Notes under the pieces: generated by a model | The model's database searches: none | Told to the model about the DNA's origin: nothing | The model's input: the letters and a program-made list of their open reading frames with translations, nothing else | Position numbers and translations under genes: made by a program | Assembly: GCA_030592655.1 (NCBI GenBank) | Contig: JAUVIQ010000062.1 | Location: 1-13,404, forward strand | Reading direction: 5' to 3' | Source of the DNA: Planctomycetales bacterium | Lineage (GTDB): Bacteria > Planctomycetota > Phycisphaerae > SM23-33 | DNA: 13,404 bases | In this document: positions 1 through 6,005 of the stretch, in pieces | Layout of the letters: each line of letters starts with the position of its first letter | Position numbering within the stretch: position 1 is the stretch's first letter

Positions 1-648
1 GCACCGTCGGGAATTGCCATGATGGGCGTGAACATGGGCAAACTCGGCTTTCTCGCCGATTTCAGCGTCGAACATATGACCAAACATTTACCGGATGTCC
101 TTTCGGGGAAAATTCGCCCGGTCAGGCGAATGATGCTTCAGGTCAGGGTGGGTGAAGGCAAAGGCAAAAAGTCCTTTTCCTCGCCAGCGGCGAATGACGT
201 GGTTATCTCGGCAGGAGCGCCCTTCCGTATGATCGGGATGCGAATCAGCCGGGACGACGACCACATCGCAAGCTACATGGGCGACGGCGTAGTCGTAGCC
301 ACACCGACCGGATCGACCGGTTACAGCCTGTCGGCCGGCGGGCCTGTTCTCGAACCGTCTCTGGAGGCGATGGTCGTTACGCCCGTGGCTCCGCACACGC
401 TGTCGATGAGGCCCGTCGTCGTGAGCGGCGACGCGACTATCCGCATCACCACCGAGCGTCTGAACCCCGGAACGACGCTGGTTGTGGACGGGCAGGTCTC
501 TACGCCGCTGCTCGAAGGGCAAAGAGTCGAAATCCGACGGGCTGACTGTGCCGCAAAAATTATCTCCAACCCCGGCGGGACGTTCTTCAGAACGCTTATC
601 GACAAACTACACTGGGCCAGAAGCCCGCATCATAACAAAAGGGATTAG
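1..648 (+). CDS. nadK: NAD kinase, 3' part (5' end outside window)
   Basis: NAD kinase phosphorylates NAD to NADP with ATP in the cytoplasm and is the only route to NADP. The frame is open from base 1, so the true start lies upstream of the window; the ATG at 19 is internal. Visible family motifs in order are GVNMGKLGFLADF near the left edge, the glycine-rich TPTGSTGYSLSAGGP at about 300-350 (the NAD-binding GSTxYSLSAGGP signature), then H-x-LSMRPVVV and VDGQ near the C-terminus. These match the second half of the family's conserved core, so the catalytic GGDG motif is presumably off the left edge. The TAG stop at 646-648 sits directly against a short tandem repeat, and the next gene starts 35 bases downstream on the same strand, so they may be co-transcribed. 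Confidence 0.95.
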   Translation, partial: APSGIAMMGVNMGKLGFLADFSVEHMTKHLPDVLSGKIRPVRRMMLQVRVGEGKGKKSFSSPAANDVVISAGAPFRMIGMRISRDDDHIASYMGDGVVVATPTGSTGYSLSAGGPVLEPSLEAMVVTPVAPHTLSMRPVVVSGDATIRITTERLNPGTTLVVDGQVSTPLLEGQRVEIRRADCAAKIISNPGGTFFRTLIDKLHWARSPHHNKRD

Positions 649-670
649 GGACTTGGGACTTGGGACTTGG
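648..670 (+). repeat. Three tandem copies of the 7-mer GGGACTT
   Basis: GGGACTT is repeated perfectly at 648-654, 655-661 and 662-668, followed by GG. The array starts on the last base of the nadK stop codon and ends against the AAGGAG ribosome binding site of the next gene. It looks like a simple-sequence expansion in an intergenic spacer. No function can be read from it. Confidence 0.85.
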
Positions 671-683
671 AAGGAGTTTTTCA

Positions 684-1982
684 ATGATGCGTAAAATTGC
701 GTTATTATCTGTACTTTTTATTAGCACTATTTTTTCGTCCGGGTGCGGGCCTACGCTGCAAATCACCAGTCCTACTTTCCTGCCGGAGGGGGTTATCGCC
801 CATATCGACAGCGGCGGCGAGGCGGTAACAGCCATCGAAGGATTCTCGCCCGACGGTACACGCCTCCTCTGCCGAACCAGTGAAAATACCAGTGTGTTCG
901 ACTCCGCAACAGGAAGGGAAATAATGTCCGTACCGGGCGTCGCCGTCCAGCCGATCCGGCATGGCAAGGCCCTTGTCTATGAACCCTACAAAATCACTTT
1001 ACTGGACTTCGCAGGCGAGCAGGTGGAAGAAGTATTCCACACCTATCGCGGCAGCGCAGCCTTCTTATTTCCAACGACGGCATTGAGCGACGACGGTCGG
1101 ATGGCAACGGTGGGTAGTAGGGATGCGAGCCGCCTGTGGGATACGACTACTGGCCGGATAGTCTGGAAACTACCTCGCATTGGCGGATTACTGTGCTTCT
1201 CGCCGGACGGCAAGACACTCGCATCGGTAATAAAGCCCAACACAATCTGCATATGGGACGTCCAGACCGGCCAAAAGGTCCGGACCATTCGCCACGAGCG
1301 GGACAATGTCGTGAAGCCACCGAGAATTTACCGCCTCCGCTTCTCCGCTGACGGAAAAGCGATTGTGATTTGCGAGAATTGGCGTCTCCCCACGCCGCCA
1401 GGTTACAGGGGCCGTGTCCGAATAATGACCTACGGCGCGACTGTCTATAACATCCACGGAAAGAAACTCCTCCAGACGACCGGCCGGCCTATTGTCTCCG
1501 GCGACCGCAAAAGGCTGCTGGTGCCAGACGAATCGGGGCGAAAGTTCATTGTGTACAACTTCTCAACTGGACAGAAAGACTCCGAAATCCCCGCTAATTG
1601 CAATTCGCCTCTGGCCGTCGCGCCGGACGGAAACCTTGTCGCACAGGTCCAGACGTCGCCCACGCAAATAGCAAAATCCAGCAGATATATCCTGCGTTTC
1701 TGGGATACGACCACAGCCAAACTTATTCAGGAGATACCTATTTCCGATGCCCCCGGCTGGGCATGCGCCGCCATCAGCGGCGACGGAAAAACCGCCGCCG
1801 TTCAGGACGGCAGACGAATCCGCATCCTCGACGTTGAGACGGGCAAGATGCTTCTGGAAATGCAAGGCATGGGTGGCCGCAAGGGCGGCACCGGACAGGT
1901 CGTCTTTTCGCCTGACGGTTCGAAGTCAGCCATAAGGTTCGGCAGCGCGTCAGCCGTTATCAACCTGACGCCACTTCGCTAA
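684..1982 (+). CDS. WD40-type beta-propeller lipoprotein
   Basis: The predicted 432-residue protein begins with a lipoprotein signal (MMRK, a hydrophobic stretch, then SSGC with the lipid-accepting Cys at residue 21), so it should be exported and membrane-anchored. The rest is a series of WD40/YVTN-like blades. Each carries an FSPDG- or SxDG-type turn (FSPDGTR, LSDDGRM, FSPDGKT, FSADGKA, VAPDGNL, ISGDGKT, FSPDGSK), often followed by a WD-like strand such as LWDTTTGRIV, IWDVQTGQKV, FWDTTTAKLI or ILDVETGKML. Seven such turns are visible, consistent with one complete propeller. The ATG at 684 is chosen because AAGGAG at 671-676 lies 7 bases upstream and the signal peptide starts cleanly there; a TTG at 660 in the same frame falls inside the repeat. 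The specific role is unknown; such propellers usually mediate protein binding. Confidence 0.85.
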   Translation: MMRKIALLSVLFISTIFSSGCGPTLQITSPTFLPEGVIAHIDSGGEAVTAIEGFSPDGTRLLCRTSENTSVFDSATGREIMSVPGVAVQPIRHGKALVYEPYKITLLDFAGEQVEEVFHTYRGSAAFLFPTTALSDDGRMATVGSRDASRLWDTTTGRIVWKLPRIGGLLCFSPDGKTLASVIKPNTICIWDVQTGQKVRTIRHERDNVVKPPRIYRLRFSADGKAIVICENWRLPTPPGYRGRVRIMTYGATVYNIHGKKLLQTTGRPIVSGDRKRLLVPDESGRKFIVYNFSTGQKDSEIPANCNSPLAVAPDGNLVAQVQTSPTQIAKSSRYILRFWDTTTAKLIQEIPISDAPGWACAAISGDGKTAAVQDGRRIRILDVETGKMLLEMQGMGGRKGGTGQVVFSPDGSKSAIRFGSASAVINLTPLR

Positions 1983-1988
1983 TCAGGA

Positions 1989-2002
1989 TGGCGGCCCCGC
2001 CA
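1989..2002. terminator. Small GC-rich hairpin after the lipoprotein gene (weak terminator candidate)
   Basis: TGGCGGCCCCGCCA is a perfect 14-base inverted repeat starting 7 bases after the lipoprotein stop codon. There is no following T tract, so it is not a classical intrinsic terminator and may act only as an mRNA end-stabiliser. Confidence 0.3.
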
Positions 2003-2014
2003 CCGGCTAAACAC

Positions 2015-2044
2015 TTGCGTGTCCCTTCGGCGACTGATTATAAT
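2015..2044 (+). promoter_or_regulatory. Sigma-70-type promoter candidate for fba
   Basis: A perfect TATAAT at 2039-2044 is preceded 18 bases upstream by TTGCGT (2015-2020), which matches TTGACA at three of six positions. It lies in the 131-base gap before the aldolase gene and would give a leader of about 60 bases. The aldolase is therefore likely transcribed independently of the upstream lipoprotein. Confidence 0.55.
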
Positions 2045-2113
2045 GCTTCCGAATCGGTTCGTTGAAAATGGACTTGAAACAATATACCTGAAAAAGGAAA
2101 GCGAGGTACCACT

Positions 2114-3133
2114 ATGCCACTGGTTCCGATGAGAACAATGCTGGATCACGCAGCCGAGAACGATTACGGAGTCGCTGCACTGAACGTCAACAACATGGAG
2201 CAGATTCAGGCGATTATGATGGCAGCCGAGGAGACCGACTCTCCGGTTATCATCCAGGCCTCCAGCGGGGCGAGGAAGTACACCAACGATGCCTATCTGC
2301 GGCACCTGATGCTCGCAGCCGTCGAACTGTACCCGAAAATCCCCATCGTTATGCACCTCGACCACGGCAACGCGCCGGAAGCCTGCTTCAGCGCGATCGA
2401 GCAGGGCTTCACCAGCGTGATGATGGACGGCTCGCTGACGCTCGACAGCAAGCCGAGTTCCTATGATTACAATGTCGAGGTAACTCTGAAGGTCGTCGAG
2501 GCCGCCCACGCCGTCGGCGTCAGCGTCGAGGGCGAGATTGGCGCGCTGGGCGGAATCGAGGATGGGCACGGCGCAGGCTTGAGCGAAGAAGAGGCCCAGG
2601 AACACCTCACCGACCCAGCCCAGGCAGAGCAGTTCGTAGCCGACACCGGCGTGGACGCCCTGGCCGTCGCCATCGGCACCAGCCATGGAGCCTATAAGTT
2701 CAAGAAAAAACCCACCGGCGAAGTGCTGAAAATGAGCCTTATCGAGGAAATCCACAAACGCCTGCCGAATACGCACCTGGTAATGCACGGCTCATCCAGC
2801 GTGCCGCAGGAACTCCAGGACATCATCAACAAGTACGGCGGCGACATCAGGCAGACCTACGGCGTGCCGATTGAGGAAATCCAGCGCGGCATCAAGCACG
2901 GCGTCCGCAAGGTCAACGTCGATACCGACAGCCGGTTGGCCATCACCGGCGCGATTCGCAAGGTCTTCGCCGAGACGCCGGAAGCCTTCGACCCGCGCAA
3001 ATACCTCACCCCTGCCCGCGAGGCGATGAAGCAGGTCTGCGTCGCACGAATGACCGCCTTCGGCCAGGCAGGAAACGCCGGAAAAATCAAACCCAACACC
3101 TGCAAAGAAATGGTGGATTTTTATAAAAAATAG
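2114..3133 (+). CDS. fba: Class II fructose-bisphosphate aldolase
   Basis: This zinc-dependent enzyme interconverts fructose 1,6-bisphosphate with glyceraldehyde 3-phosphate and dihydroxyacetone phosphate in glycolysis and gluconeogenesis. The 339-residue length fits the longer class II subgroup (the 'Calvin cycle' subtype). Catalytic landmarks are all present: HLDHG at residues 81-85 (catalytic Asp83, zinc ligand His84), EGEIG at 139-143, GTSHGAYK at 188-195 (zinc ligand His191), MHGSSSVP at 224-231 (zinc ligand His225) and NVDTD at 268-272 (phosphate and substrate binding). The start is supported by GAGGT at 2103-2107, 6 bases before the ATG, and by the promoter upstream. The gene looks intact. 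The stop is followed closely by a nucleotidyltransferase gene that may share its transcript. Confidence 0.97.
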   Translation: MPLVPMRTMLDHAAENDYGVAALNVNNMEQIQAIMMAAEETDSPVIIQASSGARKYTNDAYLRHLMLAAVELYPKIPIVMHLDHGNAPEACFSAIEQGFTSVMMDGSLTLDSKPSSYDYNVEVTLKVVEAAHAVGVSVEGEIGALGGIEDGHGAGLSEEEAQEHLTDPAQAEQFVADTGVDALAVAIGTSHGAYKFKKKPTGEVLKMSLIEEIHKRLPNTHLVMHGSSSVPQELQDIINKYGGDIRQTYGVPIEEIQRGIKHGVRKVNVDTDSRLAITGAIRKVFAETPEAFDPRKYLTPAREAMKQVCVARMTAFGQAGNAGKIKPNTCKEMVDFYKK

Positions 3134-3154
3134 ATGTCCGTGAGGAAAAAGGCA

Positions 3155-3457
3155 ATGACCGTCAAAGTAGATGCAGATAGCGGACGTATCGCCCAGTTTT
3201 GTCGTGAGCACCACATTTGCCGGCTGGCGTTGTTTGGATCGGTTCTGCGCGACGATTTCAGCCCGGAAAGTGACATAGACGTTCTGGTGGATTTTGAGAA
3301 AGGGCACGTGCCGGGCCTGTTTGGGTTGGTTCGTTTAGAGCGGGAACTATCCGCCGTCTTTGGAGGCCGAAAAATCGATCTGCGAACGCCCGAGGACATC
3401 AGCCGTTACTTCCGGGAAAATGTCCTCGCCGAAGCCGAGGTGCAGTATGCCCGATAG
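3155..3457 (+). CDS. MNT-type nucleotidyltransferase (MntA-like antitoxin)
   Basis: This small protein of the polymerase-beta nucleotidyltransferase superfamily has 100 residues from the chosen start. The signature is complete: GS at residues 28-29, DID at 40-42 (two metal-binding Asp), and a third Asp at 75 in RKIDL. In characterised MntA-HepT pairs such proteins act as antitoxins by adding AMP to the HEPN toxin. The ATG at 3155 is preferred because GAGG at 3142-3145 is 9 bases upstream; an in-frame ATG at 3134 directly abuts the fba stop and has no clear binding site. The C-terminal RYFRENVLAEAEVQYAR is typical of the family. Oddly, no HEPN gene follows: the overlapping frame where it would begin closes after 30 codons. 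The protein may be an orphan antitoxin or a remnant. Confidence 0.85.
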   Translation: MTVKVDADSGRIAQFCREHHICRLALFGSVLRDDFSPESDIDVLVDFEKGHVPGLFGLVRLERELSAVFGGRKIDLRTPEDISRYFRENVLAEAEVQYAR

Positions 3458-3539
3458 CGAGCAACTTGTCAGGCGGCGGTTGTTACGTATCAGTGGTAAT
3501 GGTAAGATAAATTGTGTAATCAAGGAGATTTCGGGATGA
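3447..3539 (+). pseudogene. Possible 5' remnant of a HepT/HEPN toxin gene
   Basis: An ATG at 3447 overlaps the end of the nucleotidyltransferase gene in the way HEPN partner genes commonly do. The frame begins MPDSEQLVRRRLL but stops at 3537-3539 after 30 codons, and has no recognisable HEPN RX4-6H motif. Its last part overlaps the promoter and ribosome binding site of hicB. I infer a deleted or overwritten toxin gene from position alone; the frame could equally be chance. Confidence 0.3.
3480..3508 (+). promoter_or_regulatory. Promoter candidate for hicBA
   Basis: TTGTTA (3480-3485) and TAAGAT (3503-3508) are separated by 17 bases; each matches the sigma-70 consensus at four of six positions. 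Transcription would begin around 3515, about 20 bases before the hicB ATG. This leaves room for the AAGGAG site at 3522-3527 and argues against starting hicB at the in-frame TTG at 3512. Confidence 0.4.
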
Positions 3540-3742
3540 GGTTGTTGGTAAATCTTGTTTATGATTCCGAGTATAAGGGTTACGTCGCGGACGTGCCGGA
3601 GTTGCCCGGCTGTATGAGCCAGGGCAAGACGATAGAATCAGCCCTGAAGAACGTCAAAGAAGCCATTTCCCTTTACCTTGAGACCATCCGGCCCAAGCGT
3701 AAAACCACCAAGTCGGCGCTGACTACGGTAGTGGAGGTTTAG
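3536..3742 (+). CDS. hicB: HicB-family antitoxin
   Basis: This is a 68-residue single-domain HicB protein, the antitoxin that blocks the HicA mRNA interferase. The N-terminal half has the family pattern: a basic N-terminal strand, an acidic turn (DSEYKGYVADVPELPGC), then SQGKTIESALKNVKEAISLYLE, which is the HicB helix. There is no obvious C-terminal DNA-binding domain, as in short HicB members, so any autoregulation would need another mode or partner. The ATG at 3536 is supported by AAGGAG 8 bases upstream. hicA follows after four bases, giving the antitoxin-first order common in this subgroup. The gene looks intact. Confidence 0.85.
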   Translation: MRLLVNLVYDSEYKGYVADVPELPGCMSQGKTIESALKNVKEAISLYLETIRPKRKTTKSALTTVVEV

Positions 3743-3746
3743 GGGC

Positions 3747-3968
3747 ATGGGCAGGCTGGCGGGGATTTCCGGGCGAAGAGCCGTTACCGCCTTCTGCCGG
3801 ATTGGTTACAAGGTAGCCCGGCAGCGAGGAAGCCATGTGATATTGCGCAAACGAGGAATGCCAAATCTTGTGATCCCCTCGCATCGTTCGGTCGCCCCTT
3901 TTCTTCTGCGCAGTCAGATTCGAAGAGCAGACCTAACGGAAGAAGATTTCATCGAATTGCTTCGGTGA
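3747..3968 (+). CDS. hicA: HicA-family toxin (mRNA interferase)
   Basis: This 73-residue protein has the double-stranded-RNA-binding-like HicA fold, which cleaves mRNA when HicB is lost. The catalytic His is visible in RQRGSHVILRK (His30), followed by the conserved strand VIPSH and a C-terminal helix with ADLTEEDFIELL. The usual GTLR segment after the second His is replaced by PFLLRSQIRR, so the RNA-binding loop is somewhat divergent. It may still be active because the catalytic His and its surroundings are kept. A GGAGG site at 3733-3737 inside the end of hicB serves the ATG, pointing to coupled expression. The next gene begins 22 bases downstream. Confidence 0.82.
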   Translation: MGRLAGISGRRAVTAFCRIGYKVARQRGSHVILRKRGMPNLVIPSHRSVAPFLLRSQIRRADLTEEDFIELLR

Positions 3969-3990
3969 AAATAAAGGAAAGGTCAATCAC

Positions 3991-5265
3991 ATGAAAAGCA
4001 AGGTAATCCTGATTGTGTCGGCGGTTTGCGTGGGCGTGCTGGTATGGTCCGCCATTCAAACGGGGGCTGCTGAACCCCCCAAGAAGCCGACCACCAAGCC
4101 AACCACCAGGCCGACAGAATGGAAACTGCCGGTAGGTGAAGGCAACCACCGGATCGATGAGTTGACGGCTGCCGATGATGGCCGACTGGTTTTCTTTAAA
4201 ATCCTGCATTTCGACAAAAAGGACATGCGGGCTGGGCACGGGCCTGATGTTAAATGCTGGATGCTGAACACGAAGAGCGGGAAATTCACCAATCTCGGCG
4301 AACTCATGAATAATAAGGTGCAGCGGAATGGGTTGGTCTGGGGACCTGCGATCCCTTCACCGGATGGGAAACATGCCGTAATAATAGCCCGTCCCCCGTT
4401 AGGCGAAGGGCCCCCTCAAAATTCAGCCTATCTGCTTACGTTCAAGAACGGCGAGATTCGTAAGCTAGTTGAGAACTCACCAGTGATTGTTCCCGCCTGG
4501 GGTAGAGAGAAACTCTATATCAGCCACCTCGGGGCGGATAAAAGACTCTCTCCAATCAAGATTTTCGATACGGTCGGGGGCAAATCGACCGATTTGAAGA
4601 TATGCGGATTCGTTGCCGCCGTTGATCCTAAAGGCAAGTTTTTCATCTGCGGGTGCGATCCAGACAATCCGACTAGGCCGATAACTAAAGCCGAATTCCG
4701 CAAGGCCTCCATGGTGCTTGTAACGCCTGAAGGGAAAGTGCTTTCGAGACTGGTTACCGTCAGGGATATGCGTGCCCTGCCGTTGATGAGCCAGGGTGGT
4801 AAATACGTGGCCTTCAGTTGCCTGAAGCGGAACAAACCTCCTCAACCCCCCAAGATGTGGATAGGGATTTGGTCCACCAACGGCAAGGTAAAGCGAACCG
4901 TCAAGGAACGAGGATGGCCTCTGGCTGTAACGGACAGGGGCGAAGTTGTCGCGATGATGATTGGTCATCAGGGCGGATTGCCGTTTTCGGTTAAGTTCTT
5001 TGACGCTGCCGGCAAATCGCTAATGTTGGTAAAAGAGGCCAAGGCTGCGACGGTCTCCGGCGGCCGCTTGTTCTACGTAACACCCGGAAAGCAACCGGTC
5101 ATCAAGTCCATGCCGCTACCGTCGGCCAAGAAACCCACAACACAACCCGGTTCAGCGACTACAAGCGAGTGGGCTGGGACGGAGCGACACGTAGTGTCCC
5201 TACGGGAAGCGAGGCCCACCTTTCCCGCTACGGCAGAAAAGGGGACAGCAGAAAAGGTGATTTAA
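3991..5265 (+). CDS. Exported beta-propeller-like protein with repeat-derived tail
   Basis: The 424-residue product starts with a classical signal peptide (MKSK, then a hydrophobic core to about residue 27, cleavage probable near GAA-EPP), followed by a Pro/Thr/Lys-rich linker of about 15 residues. The body consists of short beta-rich segments with propeller turns such as SPDGKHAVI, DPKGKFFI, SQGGKYVAF and TDRGEVVAM, resembling TolB/WD40-like six- or seven-bladed propellers. No enzyme motif was recognised. An AAAGGAAAGG stretch precedes the ATG. The last ~35 codons leave the propeller pattern and run through a hairpin-forming segment rich in charged residues (TSEWAGTERHVVSLREA and onward) that looks like a mobile repeat read as protein. 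The stop overlaps that of the convergent Nudix gene. Function unknown; probably periplasmic or surface-located. Confidence 0.75.
   Translation: MKSKVILIVSAVCVGVLVWSAIQTGAAEPPKKPTTKPTTRPTEWKLPVGEGNHRIDELTAADDGRLVFFKILHFDKKDMRAGHGPDVKCWMLNTKSGKFTNLGELMNNKVQRNGLVWGPAIPSPDGKHAVIIARPPLGEGPPQNSAYLLTFKNGEIRKLVENSPVIVPAWGREKLYISHLGADKRLSPIKIFDTVGGKSTDLKICGFVAAVDPKGKFFICGCDPDNPTRPITKAEFRKASMVLVTPEGKVLSRLVTVRDMRALPLMSQGGKYVAFSCLKRNKPPQPPKMWIGIWSTNGKVKRTVKERGWPLAVTDRGEVVAMMIGHQGGLPFSVKFFDAAGKSLMLVKEAKAATVSGGRLFYVTPGKQPVIKSMPLPSAKKPTTQPGSATTSEWAGTERHVVSLREARPTFPATAEKGTAEKVI
5169..5219. repeat. Hairpin-forming repeat-like element inside the 3' end of a gene
   Basis: The outer arms GTGGGC (5169-5174) and GCCCAC (5214-5219) enclose inner arms GACAC (5186-5190) and GTGTC (5194-5198) around a 3-base loop; an alternative pairing is GGGAC (5176-5180) with GTCCC (5196-5200). 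The segment lies in the coding frame but reads as a low-complexity tail. The style (nested palindromes, no protein conservation) suggests a dispersed intergenic repeat that became translated. Copy number elsewhere cannot be judged here. Confidence 0.5.
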
Positions 5266-5720
5266 ACCTGGTTGAAATACGCCTTCGTATTTTTATGCAC
5301 GTCCGAACAGTTCAGAAGGTCATCCACTTTCCACCATCGCAATTCTGAATGTTGGTCGTCCTTCTTGAGCGGCCTGGAATCCTGCAGGAGATATTCGTAA
5401 GCAAGAACCACATAGTGAGTGCCAATCCCCTCATGGCCAAGGTAATTGTCGCCGTAGAAATGTTCATATACACCCAGAAATCGCAGATTTTCCGTGGCTG
5501 GAGAAAGACCCAGTTCAAAATCGGCTACTCTCTGGATGGCGTTACGCAGAAGTTCATTTTTCCTGATCCTGCCGCCCGGCACAAACCAGTATCCCGCAGC
5601 AGGCCGATTAACACGCTTGCCAAGCAGAACTGCACCTTCGGCATTTTTGATGATCAGGTCAACTGACACCAGCGGCGTAGCATCGACTATCTGAATGAAT
5701 TTTGAATCGTCAAGTTTCAT
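5262..5720 (-). CDS. gmm: GDP-mannose mannosyl hydrolase (Nudix family)
   Basis: This Nudix-fold enzyme hydrolyses GDP-mannose to GDP and mannose. The 152-residue protein follows the Gmm/NudD pattern closely: ATPLVSVDLIIKN, LLGKRVNRPAAGYWFVPGGR (residues 33-51), then the deviant Nudix box ending in RVADFELGL, EHFYGDNY, THYVVLAY, DDQHSELRWW (His124, at the position of the proposed catalytic His in the E. coli enzyme) and VHKNTKAYF. The family's shortened, non-canonical Nudix box is reproduced, which favours Gmm over a generic Nudix hydrolase. The ATG at 5720 is chosen because it aligns with the usual N-terminus; a GTG at 5774 would add 18 residues, and neither has a clear ribosome binding site. 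The gene is visibly more AT-rich than its neighbours and no mannose-sugar genes are nearby, so acquisition by transfer is possible. Confidence 0.88.
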   Translation of the reverse strand: MKLDDSKFIQIVDATPLVSVDLIIKNAEGAVLLGKRVNRPAAGYWFVPGGRIRKNELLRNAIQRVADFELGLSPATENLRFLGVYEHFYGDNYLGHEGIGTHYVVLAYEYLLQDSRPLKKDDQHSELRWWKVDDLLNCSDVHKNTKAYFNQV

Positions 5721-5816
5721 TGAAGAAGGCCCTGAATTTAAAATTATTCTCAATTCTCGTTCTATTTTCGACACTACCGGATAATTCGTAGCCGAGCGCC
5801 ACCCGTTTCTTTCAGG

Positions 5817-6005
5817 TCATTTCCGCAAACGCAGCCAGGTTTTTCGGAATGAGTCGCGGAGGCGGTCGGTGAAGCGCAGGGCTTTGTGGCCGGGGTGGGT
5901 GGAGTAATCGGCGTCGGCGAGGTCGGATGGGGCAATCGGCCGGGGTGGGGCGACTCGTGTAACGAAATCGAACACAGCGGCTTTGATTCGCCCGGTCAGT
6001 CGCAT
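5817..6005 (-). CDS. Small basic protein coupled to the tyrS operon, unknown function
   Basis: The 62-residue product is Arg/Lys-rich, with MRLTGRIKAAVFDFV at the start, a Pro-rich middle with an acidic patch, and a strongly basic end (DRLRDSFRKTWLRLRK). I do not recognise the family. The reason to call it a gene is context: its ATG shares a base with the TGA stop of the upstream gene (TGATG), and GAGGA lies 7 bases before it, so it is set up for translational coupling. A GTG just before the ATG would add one residue. No signal peptide or transmembrane segment is evident. A 90-residue frame overlapping it (5812-6084) is less likely because it runs deep into the upstream gene. Confidence 0.55.
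   Translation of the reverse strand: MRLTGRIKAAVFDFVTRVAPPRPIAPSDLADADYSTHPGHKALRFTDRLRDSFRKTWLRLRK

Noticed and set aside
1979..2788. 269-codon minus-strand frame opposite fba
   Set aside because: It is antisense to an unmistakable aldolase, its composition follows that gene's codon pattern, and it crosses the fba promoter.
3512..3535. Longer hicB start at the TTG at 3512
   Set aside because: The extra codons cover the AAGGAG binding site and lie at or before the expected transcription start.
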